Part shown: in pieces, positions 1 through 5,379 of the stretch
Numbering within the stretch: the first letter of the stretch is position 1
Layout: each line of letters opens with the position of its first letter
Assembly: GCA_028711905.1 (NCBI GenBank)
Contig: JAQTRI010000240.1
Coordinates: 1 to 5,981, forward strand
DNA from: Candidatus Wallbacteria bacterium
GTDB taxonomy: Bacteria; Muiribacteriota; JAQTZZ01
Direction of reading: 5' to 3'
Length of the DNA stretch: 5,981 bases
The notes under the pieces: generated by a model
What the model saw: the letters and a program-made list of their open reading frames with translations, nothing else
Databases searched by the model: none
What the model was told of the DNA's origin: nothing
Program-made: the position numbers and the translations under genes

Positions 1-232
1 AATGCTGACCGAAATTGCGGGACAGTCTGATTGCTAAAACATGGGGATCGGATGCGGCAAGTTGGGATACGATCTCCCAGGAACCGTACGGGCAGCCGTC
101 ATCGACCATGATGATCTCGAAATCCGAGGCAAGCTGTGACAGCACAAAAGACAGCCTGCGGTGAAGCTCTTCGAGGCATTCCCTGCCGCCGTAAACAGGG
201 ATGACAATTGATTAGAGAAGGTCATTCTTCAT
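1..232 (-). CDS. Family 2 glycosyltransferase, N-terminal part only, with an in-frame stop at codon 7
   Basis: This is the beginning of a GT-A fold, family 2 glycosyltransferase of the dolichyl-phosphate-mannose-synthase-like type, which moves a sugar from a nucleotide-sugar to a lipid phosphate or glycan at the inner membrane face. The frame reads IVIPVYGG (codons 9-16), FEIIMVDDGCPYGSW (38-52, with the nucleotide-binding VDDG) and IRLSRNFGQH (68-77), all typical and in the usual order and spacing. It runs off the left edge, so the catalytic C-terminal part is unseen. The only good start is ATG at 232-230, which lies 12 nt after the ligase stop, but the frame then meets TAA at 214-212 before the conserved strand. 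No ATG, GTG or TTG lies between that stop and the conserved strand, and I see no SD site. It may be a fresh pseudogene, a sequencing error, or an ATT start at 208. The family call is firm; the integrity is not. Confidence 0.8.
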
Positions 233-244
233 GATAAGATTATA

Positions 245-1579
245 TCAGACTCTCACTCTGCGTTTCTTGAACCGTTCCCCGCAGTCAATGCCATCGACAA
301 ACTCGATGCGGGTCGGCACTTTATGTCTGCCGAGCTTTTCGCTGCATGTGCGGCGGATGAGCGTCTTGATCTGCGCCTGATCCGCATCAGGCGCAGGCAC
401 CACTTCACAGGCCACTTCCTCTCCTGTGATGGCGTTTTTGCGGCCATAAACAATGGCTTCAGCCACACCAGGAAGCCCCAGGATCACATCCTCGACCTCG
501 CAGGGAAGCACTTTTTCGCCTCCGACATTGATCAGCTCCTTGACCCTGCCTGTAATACGGATGAAACCGTCATCCCCAGCTACTGCCAGATCACCTGTTG
601 GGTACCATCCATCGGGTGTGAACGGACTCTCGTGTTCCAGATAACCCAGCATGGATGATAGCGACCTGATCTGCAGTACACCGTCCACGATCCTGCATTC
701 GCAACCACTGCCGCCTATGCGCAGCAGAAGAGAATCGCCGGCCGCGGATTCAGTCCGCAGCGTGCCTGTTTCAGTGGTGCCGAAAGTCTGGTTGAAACGC
801 ACCGTCGGAAAGGCCTGAATCAGGCGGGTAAGCAGTGAGGCGGGCATAGGTTCTGCCCCATAATTGACCTGCCTGAGGCACGACAGATCATGCCGGCCGC
901 ATGCCCCTGACAGAAGCAGCAGGTTGAGAAAAGTCGGTGAGGCGGAGAGAAAATCCAGTCTGTGCTTCTCAATCAGCCCGGCAATACTGTCAGGGCTTTT
1001 GTCTGAAGGGAACACCACCAGTCCGCCGCGCGTGAAAACGGAAAAAAGGGTGTCCAGTCCACCGATATGGTCGAACCCCATCAGAAGCACAGTCCGCAAA
1101 GCCCTGCTGCCACCACGGAATTTCATCAGCCACCCGTCCAGATCGAAGCAGGCGGCCTTGGGGATTCCCGTGGTTCCGGATGTGAAGAGCACGAGCCCGG
1201 CGTGCCCTTCATTTCTCAGACTCTTCACCAGAGCGGGAGTCCGGTTCCCTGAAAGAGGCTTAACCTCTTCCCCGCTGCTTGTAAGCAGCCATTCCCCGCC
1301 GGAACGGGATGCTTTTTCATCGAGCAGTTCCGACAAAGTTGACACGCTCGGCACAATCACACACCTGAGCTCAAGAAGAGCTAAAAATGCAGCCAGGTTT
1401 CCCAGTCCCGGTTCCCCGGCCAATATTGTCACCGCTCCAGGCCCGATACCGGATGAACTGAATTTTCTGCAGAATTCCAGTGTTTTTTCCACCAGCAGAT
1501 CATAACCGAACACGCCTGCTTCAGCAGCTCCGGCTTCATTCCGTCCATAAAACATCAGCTTTTCCGTAAACCAGTGCAT
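245..1579 (-). CDS. AMP-dependent acyl ligase (ANL superfamily acyl-CoA/acyl-ACP synthetase)
   Basis: The product has 444 residues and should activate a carboxylic acid as acyl-AMP and pass it to a phosphopantetheine thiol (CoA or carrier protein). Visible ANL motifs in order are the P-loop-like LFTSGTTGIPK (131-141), YGAEPMP (240-246), the TFGTTET adenine-site motif (266-272), YPTGD (326-330) and the hinge GRVKELINVGGEKV (344-357). The C-terminal catalytic-lysine motif is present but unusual: GERFKKRR (434-441), where most relatives have a Gly-Lys pair. The protein is shorter than the usual 500-550 residues, mostly at the N-terminus. ATG shares its A with the stop of the upstream dehydrogenase (TGATG), with AGG 6 nt before it. 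Sitting two genes after an ACP, it probably loads that ACP, but transfer to CoA cannot be excluded. The acid substrate cannot be read from the sequence. Confidence 0.9.
   Translation of the reverse strand: MHWFTEKLMFYGRNEAGAAEAGVFGYDLLVEKTLEFCRKFSSSGIGPGAVTILAGEPGLGNLAAFLALLELRCVIVPSVSTLSELLDEKASRSGGEWLLTSSGEEVKPLSGNRTPALVKSLRNEGHAGLVLFTSGTTGIPKAACFDLDGWLMKFRGGSRALRTVLLMGFDHIGGLDTLFSVFTRGGLVVFPSDKSPDSIAGLIEKHRLDFLSASPTFLNLLLLSGACGRHDLSCLRQVNYGAEPMPASLLTRLIQAFPTVRFNQTFGTTETGTLRTESAAGDSLLLRIGGSGCECRIVDGVLQIRSLSSMLGYLEHESPFTPDGWYPTGDLAVAGDDGFIRITGRVKELINVGGEKVLPCEVEDVILGLPGVAEAIVYGRKNAITGEEVACEVVPAPDADQAQIKTLIRRTCSEKLGRHKVPTRIEFVDGIDCGERFKKRRVRV
371..396. repeat. 11-bp perfect inverted repeat inside the acyl ligase gene
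   Basis: CTGCGCCTGAT and ATCAGGCGCAG face each other across a 4-nt CCGC loop, giving a stable GC-rich hairpin. It lies about 125 nt before the ligase stop and about 140 nt before the glycosyltransferase start, in codons for a Pro/Ala/Asp-rich surface loop (395-403) between the hinge and the C-terminal lysine. No T-run follows, so it is not an intrinsic terminator. Confidence 0.6.
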
Positions 1580-2280
1580 CAGCCGCCTACCCCGCCAAGA
1601 TATACAATCTGGCCTGTGACAAACGCGCTCTTTTCACTGACAAAGAAATCCACCACATTCGTCACATCATCAATTCCCGCATAACGGTGAATAGCCTGCC
1701 GCAAAAGCAATGCCTGCATCTTTGCCTCAGGGACTCCGGCCACGAGATCAGTGGAAACCGGGCAGGGGCCGACAGCATTGACTGTGATACCAAAAGGCGC
1801 AAGTTCTTTTGATGCTATACGCGTCAGACTCTCAACAGCAGCCTTGCTGGCCGCGTACATGGCCTCCCCTTCCAGAGAAAGGGGCATAGCCACTGATGTA
1901 AAATTAACAATCCTCCCGGCTTTTTCCCTGATCATGGCCTTGGCTGATTCGCGCAGGAACAGGAAAGACCCGAAAAAGTTGGTGTCAAATATCTTACGGG
2001 CTGAAGCATAAGGAGTGAGGGTTAAATGGTTCATGGAAGCGATACCGGCGTTATTCAGGAGCACATCGATGGTCCCATGTGTTTCAAGCACCGCACGCAC
2101 CATAGCTAAAACAGCTGTTTCGTCTGATACATCGAGCTGGAAATGGGTGTATGACGGGTGTGTGATTGAGCTGCCACCCCTGCTGCACCCCGCGACTTTA
2201 CATCCCTGATCCAGAAAATGCTGCGCCAGTCCGCAGCCGATTCCTCTGCTTGTGCCAGTGACAAGCACGACCCTGCTCAC
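1579..2280 (-). CDS. Short-chain dehydrogenase/reductase, FabG-like (probable 3-oxoacyl-ACP reductase)
   Basis: This 233-residue classical SDR is predicted to be a cytoplasmic NAD(P)H-dependent reductase. It has the dinucleotide motif TGTSRGIG (8-15), NNAG (76-79), the structural Asn at 101, catalytic Ser129 in NFTSVA, and the YAASK motif with Tyr142 and Lys146, so the active-site tetrad is complete. It ends in VTGQIVYLGGVGG, similar to the VTGQ-xxx-GG end of FabG proteins. The segment usually reading N-x-V-x-PG is here NAVGPCPVSTDL (168-179), which suggests a distinct subfamily. The start is GTG at 2280, overlapping the ACP stop (GTGA), with GGTGA 6 nt upstream as SD. Its place between an ACP and an acyl ligase suggests reduction of a 3-oxoacyl group on that ACP. 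A sugar-nucleotide substrate is less likely, since the fold lacks the longer C-terminal domain of extended SDRs. Confidence 0.9.
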   Translation of the reverse strand: MSRVVLVTGTSRGIGCGLAQHFLDQGCKVAGCSRGGSSITHPSYTHFQLDVSDETAVLAMVRAVLETHGTIDVLLNNAGIASMNHLTLTPYASARKIFDTNFFGSFLFLRESAKAMIREKAGRIVNFTSVAMPLSLEGEAMYAASKAAVESLTRIASKELAPFGITVNAVGPCPVSTDLVAGVPEAKMQALLLRQAIHRYAGIDDVTNVVDFFVSEKSAFVTGQIVYLGGVGG

Positions 2281-2570
2281 AATTTTTCACCGGTCAATGT
2301 CAGAATGTAGTCCACCAGCGCTCCGACAGTGGCAAAAGGCGAGTGCTTCATACTCATCGAACGGTCGTCAGCCAGTGTCACGCTCCTGCCCAGATCTCTG
2401 GACACGAGCTGTTCAATCTCAGCCACTAACGCCACTATGCCGATGCTGTCCAGAAGACCTCCCGGGCCGTATAACACAGTTGCCGTTCCAGGAGAGTCAA
2501 GCCGGATATCGCTGTCAGCGCAAATGCTTTTCAAGCCCTGCAGCACTATGTTCATCACAGTTTCGCGCAT
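2277..2570 (-). CDS. Acyl carrier protein
   Basis: A small protein of 97 residues with the carrier-protein phosphopantetheine site GGLLDSIGIVALVAEIEQ; the attachment Ser is residue 42, at the start of helix II as expected. Helical segments flank it, and the last one (VGALVDYILTL) matches the final helix of the fold. DSIG replaces the more common DSL. It differs from housekeeping AcpP by a longer N-terminal part and a basic, Ser/Met-rich stretch before the last helix (RSMSMKHSP), so it looks like a dedicated pathway carrier. I choose ATG at 2570, which shares its A with the acyltransferase stop and sits 4 nt after GGGAGG; the GTG one codon earlier is only 1 nt from that SD. It needs a phosphopantetheinyl transferase, which is not in the window. 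The acyl group it carries is unknown. Confidence 0.88.
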   Translation of the reverse strand: MRETVMNIVLQGLKSICADSDIRLDSPGTATVLYGPGGLLDSIGIVALVAEIEQLVSRDLGRSVTLADDRSMSMKHSPFATVGALVDYILTLTGEKL

Positions 2571-3334
2571 CACGCCTCCCGCATTTTATGGAAACCGTAG
2601 AAAACCTGTTTGATCTGAAAACCGAGCCTGGAGTATAGATTAAAAACCCCTTTGTTGGAACCGGAAATCAAGGTGCGCACAGTGTCGCAACCCTCTTCTG
2701 CAAGAAAATGGAGCACAGATGTCCAGAAACGGGGAGAGATAAACCCGTATCCATCAGCGCTTCCGCCCAGAATCAGCTCAGCCGCGCCCTGGCGAATCTC
2801 ATATGCCATGAATGATACTGCATCGCCTGCCGGGCGGTAGACCAGGAATTCCCTGCCCTGCTTTCTCATATCGCTGATCCAGGATTTATGCCGCTCAGCA
2901 GCCGGTTTTTTCCCGATCCAGGGGTCTTCCTGGAATCTACCGTAATGAAACGAGGATTCCGCGATCCTGCTGATGACTTCAAAATCCTGATCATTCGGCC
3001 TTGCAAGCTGCAGAAGGCCTCCAAAAGTCTCATCCATTTTTCTGTTGCGCAACCCGCCTAAGGAAACCCTGACCGAGTGCTCTACAAAGCGCCAGCCGTG
3101 CTCCTGCAATTCCTTTTTCAGCAAGGCTTCACCTGCATCAACGCGAAAAGCGCTCAAGCGGTACCCGCCATCAAGGCAGTGTCGTTCGAACAGGTCAAGA
3201 AGCTCCAAGCAATCGGACTGGTCGTGAAAAACGAACCCGGTGATTTCATTGGTACGGAACCCGAACACCCTGTCGTTCCAGACTGTATCGATTGACTCAA
3301 TAAAGCCGCCAGAATCACATTCGATGCGCATCAT
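2570..3334 (-). CDS. GNAT-family sugar N-acyltransferase, WecD-like
   Basis: The product is 254 residues (or 253 from the second ATG at 3331). The first 100 or so residues form a separate domain with W-N-D-x-x-FG (19-25), like the W-D-S-x-x-FG start of WecD, the dTDP-fucosamine acetyltransferase of E. coli. Then come SSFHYGRFQEDPW (127-139) and KSWISD (150-155), also WecD-like, and a C-terminal GNAT domain ending in SNKGVFNLYSRLGF (226-239) and YGFHK. The pantetheine-binding loop is S-A-D-G-Y-G (192-197), with Ser where Gln or Arg is usual. By family it should acylate the amino group of a dTDP-4-amino-sugar. An ACP gene follows directly, so the donor may be acyl-ACP rather than acetyl-CoA; this is inference. 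It overlaps rmlA by 20 nt and has the SD GAGGGAG upstream, which suits the second ATG slightly better. Confidence 0.8.
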   Translation of the reverse strand: MMRIECDSGGFIESIDTVWNDRVFGFRTNEITGFVFHDQSDCLELLDLFERHCLDGGYRLSAFRVDAGEALLKKELQEHGWRFVEHSVRVSLGGLRNRKMDETFGGLLQLARPNDQDFEVISRIAESSFHYGRFQEDPWIGKKPAAERHKSWISDMRKQGREFLVYRPAGDAVSFMAYEIRQGAAELILGGSADGYGFISPRFWTSVLHFLAEEGCDTVRTLISGSNKGVFNLYSRLGFQIKQVFYGFHKMREA

Positions 3335-4199
3335 ACTCCCTCAGGAACCGCTCCAAGTATTCGCCGTACTGGCTGTTGCGCATGGACATGATAGAGCGTT
3401 CCAGCCCGTCCCTGTCGATAAAACCCTTGCGAAAAGCGATTTCCTCCAGACAGGCGATCATCAGTCCCTGCCGTTTTTCAATGGTTTCCACGAAATGCGC
3501 AGCCTCCAGCAGAGATGCAAAAGTTCCTGTATCCAGCCAGGCGAAACCGCGGCCCAGAACCTCCACATGCAGCTGCCCGCGCCTCATGTATTCGCGGTTG
3601 ACATCAGTGATCTCCAGCTCGCCCCTGGCTGAGGGCTTGAGAGAGCGGGCCACATTCACCACTTCATGATCATAGAAGTAAAGCCCTGTGACAGCATAGT
3701 TCGATTTCGGCGCATGCGGTTTTTCCTCGATGCTCAAGGCTTTCCACTGATCGTCGATCTCCACCACACCGAAGCGCTGAGGGTCCTGCACATAGTAAGC
3801 GAAAACTGTGGCGCCGGAATTCATGGACGCAGCGCGCCCGAGGATCGGGGAGAAACCGCGGCCGTAAAAAATGTTGTCGCCCAGTATCAGAGCCACGCGG
3901 TTCCCGGCGATAAAATCAGACCCGATGAGAAACGCCTGTGCTATGCCGGATGGTTTTTCCTGAACAGCGTAACTGATTTTCAGGCCGAGCCGACTGCCGT
4001 CTTCCAGCAGTTCTTCGAACCGCGGAGTATCCGAAGGCGTGGAAATGACGAGAATCTCCCTGATGCCGGAGAGCATCAGCACAGAGAGCGGATAATAGAT
4101 CATGGGTTTGTTGTACACAGGCAGCAGTTGCTTGGAAATGGCTTTAGTCACCGGGGAGAGCCGGGTACCGCTGCCGCCTGCGAGGATGATGCCTTTCAT
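3315..4199 (-). CDS. rmlA: Glucose-1-phosphate thymidylyltransferase
   Basis: RmlA (RfbA) joins glucose-1-phosphate and dTTP to give dTDP-glucose, the entry to dTDP-rhamnose and dTDP-amino-deoxy sugars. The 294-residue product is full length and very conserved: KGIILAGGSGTRL (2-14) with the nucleotide loop, SKQLLPVYNKPMIYYPLS (22-39), LGDNIFYG (106-113, metal ligand Asp108), EEKPHAPKSNYAVTGLYFYD (158-177), LKPSARGELEITDVNR (187-202) and WLDTGT (221-226, second metal Asp). ATG at 4199 fits the family start; the in-frame TTG two codons upstream is less likely. It has no clear SD of its own. It is the first gene of the leftward operon, and its pairing with a WecD-like enzyme rather than rmlBCD suggests dTDP-amino-sugar synthesis, with dehydratase and aminotransferase elsewhere. 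Confidence 0.97.
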   Translation of the reverse strand: MKGIILAGGSGTRLSPVTKAISKQLLPVYNKPMIYYPLSVLMLSGIREILVISTPSDTPRFEELLEDGSRLGLKISYAVQEKPSGIAQAFLIGSDFIAGNRVALILGDNIFYGRGFSPILGRAASMNSGATVFAYYVQDPQRFGVVEIDDQWKALSIEEKPHAPKSNYAVTGLYFYDHEVVNVARSLKPSARGELEITDVNREYMRRGQLHVEVLGRGFAWLDTGTFASLLEAAHFVETIEKRQGLMIACLEEIAFRKGFIDRDGLERSIMSMRNSQYGEYLERFLREYDAHRM

Positions 4200-4201
4200 A
4201 G

Positions 4202-4243
4202 TCAAAATCTATCAGAAATATCTGATCGATTCAAGGTTTTCAA
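4202..4243 (-). CDS. Possible 13-codon upstream ORF before rmlA
   Basis: A strong SD, AAGGAG (4252-4247), lies about 47 nt upstream of rmlA, too far to serve it. Three nt after it a TTG opens a frame of 13 sense codons (reading MKTLNRSDISDRF) that stops with TGA at 4204-4202, 2 nt before the rmlA ATG, which has no SD. This arrangement could couple rmlA translation to a leader peptide. The TTG start and the short SD spacing make it a weak call, and it may be chance. Confidence 0.2.
   Translation of the reverse strand: MKTLNRSDISDRF
4211..4226. repeat. Small inverted repeat in the rmlA leader
   Basis: ATCAGA and TCTGAT (6 bp each) surround a 4-nt AATA loop. The stem ends 11 nt upstream of the rmlA ATG, so in the mRNA it would cover the place where an SD would be. 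It lies inside the possible upstream ORF. A role in translation control is inference. Confidence 0.4.
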
Positions 4244-4250
4244 ATACTCC

Positions 4251-4278
4251 TTGACTATCCGGGATTCCCGGATATCTT
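4251..4278 (+). promoter_or_regulatory. Candidate sigma70-type promoter for the exported-protein gene
   Basis: TTGACT (4251-4256) resembles a -35 box and TATCTT (4273-4278) a weak -10 box, with 16 bp between. The spacer is filled by the 19-bp palindrome at 4256-4274, as would suit an operator. AT-rich TATAAA hexamers at 4280 and 4289 are alternatives for the -10 but lack a matching -35. I found no convincing promoter for the opposite (rmlA) direction. Confidence 0.35.
4256..4274. promoter_or_regulatory. 19-bp perfect palindrome, operator-like
   Basis: TATCCGGGATTCCCGGATA has two 9-bp arms around a single central T. It is the strongest symmetric element in the region between the two divergent genes and overlaps the candidate promoter spacer. 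Perfect symmetry with almost no loop fits a dimeric repressor or activator site better than a terminator. It could also fold as an 8-bp stem with an ATT loop, but neither strand has a long T-run after it. Confidence 0.45.
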
Positions 4279-4296
4279 TTATAAAAGCTATAAAAT

Positions 4297-4302
4297 GGGG
4301 GA
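4297..4302 (+). promoter_or_regulatory. Ribosome binding site that decides the start at 4307
   Basis: GGGGGA lies 4 nt before ATG 4307 and can pair with the 16S tail using one G-U pair. The in-frame ATG at 4295 has only AT-rich sequence before it, and starting there would put Gly-Asp-Thr ahead of the signal peptide, so 4307 is preferred. Confidence 0.55.
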
Positions 4303-4306
4303 TACG

Positions 4307-5350
4307 ATGCATAGAATAACGATCATCACCCTGATCCTGATCACAGCCTTCAACTGCTTAGCCGTAAGCAGCGAGCATATCCAGATCACACTCGCAGAAT
4401 CCGCCATCAATCTTGTTCTGGAAAAAGCCTTAGCCGGCTCGGACCTCAAGCAGCCGCACCTGACGCTGTCCTCAGGTCGCTTCACATTTGAGGGGATCTA
4501 CCCTGTTTCAGTGCTGATCTTCGACATCGCCGACATCCCGGTCAAGTTCTCAGGCACTGCCGTGGCCTCTGAGGGTGATGTTTTTCTGCATATCACCGCT
4601 TATCACCAGGATGGCGTCCTGAAAGACAAGGAACTGACCATCAAAAGAATCAGAAGCATCGCTGATGGCATCAGCAAAGCCTGCGCAAATAGTAACGAAC
4701 CACGCATCAAGGCCTCTTATGTGCCTTCGCAATCTTATTGCGGCACACTCAAGCTCTCTCTGCGTGATTTTCAGGTGCTTCCCGCCATCCCCGGCCTGAT
4801 GATCAGAAAAATCCAGCTGGATGAACGCTTTATCACTGTTTCCAGTTCAAAAGAAAAGCCGCTGAACAGCAACGCTGAGATCCAGGCCTACATCGGAGAA
4901 AAGGTGATCAACGCCCTTTTGCACAAGTACACAAGACCGGCGGGAAGAAACTTAGCCTCTGTGCAGAGCATAGGCATCGACTTTGGGACAGATATCACCG
5001 GGTTGTGGATCGGATGTGTGATGCAGGACGGCTCCCGCTGCCATTTGGAACTCGGTGTCAAAACCACACTTCCCAAGCCCAATTTTGTCAGCCTGCAGGT
5101 TGCGAGCCAGAAAACCGACAGTTCTCTCAGTTGCGAAAAGCTGATTTCAGAAGTGGTGCGCGTTGTCAACGCCAACATCCATACCCAGTCTAAGCAGTCA
5201 GCCGAACAGAGGATGAATTTCGCTTACGCCAGTGGCAGAATCACCTTCAAAGCCGACTTCAACGACATCATCCCGCTCTCGATCAGGCCGGACATTTTCC
5301 ATCTGTCGGCAACCGATGACTCAGTCGCAGTGTTCGCGATGATCAGGTAA
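4307..5350 (+). CDS. Exported protein of unknown family with three internal repeats
   Basis: I do not recognise this 347-residue protein. It begins with a clear Sec signal peptide: a short basic n-region (HR) and a hydrophobic core (ITIITLILITAF), with probable signal peptidase I cleavage near CLA-VSS (19/20). The Cys at 17 is not in a proper lipobox. There are no later membrane segments, so it should be periplasmic or secreted. The mature part alternates amphipathic helices and beta strands. Three units look related: IQITLAESAINLVLEKAL plus LSSGRFTFEG (25-63), IQAYIGEKVINALLHKY plus IGIDFGTDITGLWI (192-235), and EKLISEVVRVVNANI plus YASGRITFKADF (277-318). The layout resembles lipid-binding TULIP/DUF2993-like proteins, a weak guess. 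It is divergent from rmlA and convergent with the permease gene, so it is probably a single-gene unit. Confidence 0.8.
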   Translation: MHRITIITLILITAFNCLAVSSEHIQITLAESAINLVLEKALAGSDLKQPHLTLSSGRFTFEGIYPVSVLIFDIADIPVKFSGTAVASEGDVFLHITAYHQDGVLKDKELTIKRIRSIADGISKACANSNEPRIKASYVPSQSYCGTLKLSLRDFQVLPAIPGLMIRKIQLDERFITVSSSKEKPLNSNAEIQAYIGEKVINALLHKYTRPAGRNLASVQSIGIDFGTDITGLWIGCVMQDGSRCHLELGVKTTLPKPNFVSLQVASQKTDSSLSCEKLISEVVRVVNANIHTQSKQSAEQRMNFAYASGRITFKADFNDIIPLSIRPDIFHLSATDDSVAVFAMIR

Positions 5351-5379
5351 AGAAATCGGGAGATTCACCAGAGATAGAA

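Noticed and set aside
34..225. A 63-codon minus-strand frame starting at ATG 225
   Set aside because: Its translation is Ser/Cys/Arg-rich and has no family signal, while the overlapping frame reads a conserved glycosyltransferase start. It is only of interest as a possible frameshifted start.
1274..1289. 6-bp inverted repeat GCTGCT/AGCAGC in the ligase gene
   Set aside because: Short and of a size expected by chance many times in a window like this.
864..1505. 213-codon plus-strand frame opposite the acyl ligase
   Set aside because: Pro/Ser/Arg-rich antisense translation with no motif; the minus-strand frame contains every ANL core motif.
4256..4280. Palindrome followed by TTTT as an intrinsic terminator
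   Set aside because: It lies between two genes that diverge, with no transcript arriving to be stopped, and the T-run is short and set off from the stem.
3666..4319. 217-codon plus-strand frame opposite rmlA
   Set aside because: It is antisense to one of the best conserved proteins in the window and its product shows no known pattern.
4346..4363. Lipoprotein signal (Cys17) in the exported protein
   Set aside because: The residues before the Cys are A-F-N; Phe and Asn at these positions do not fit a lipobox, so signal peptidase I cleavage is more likely.
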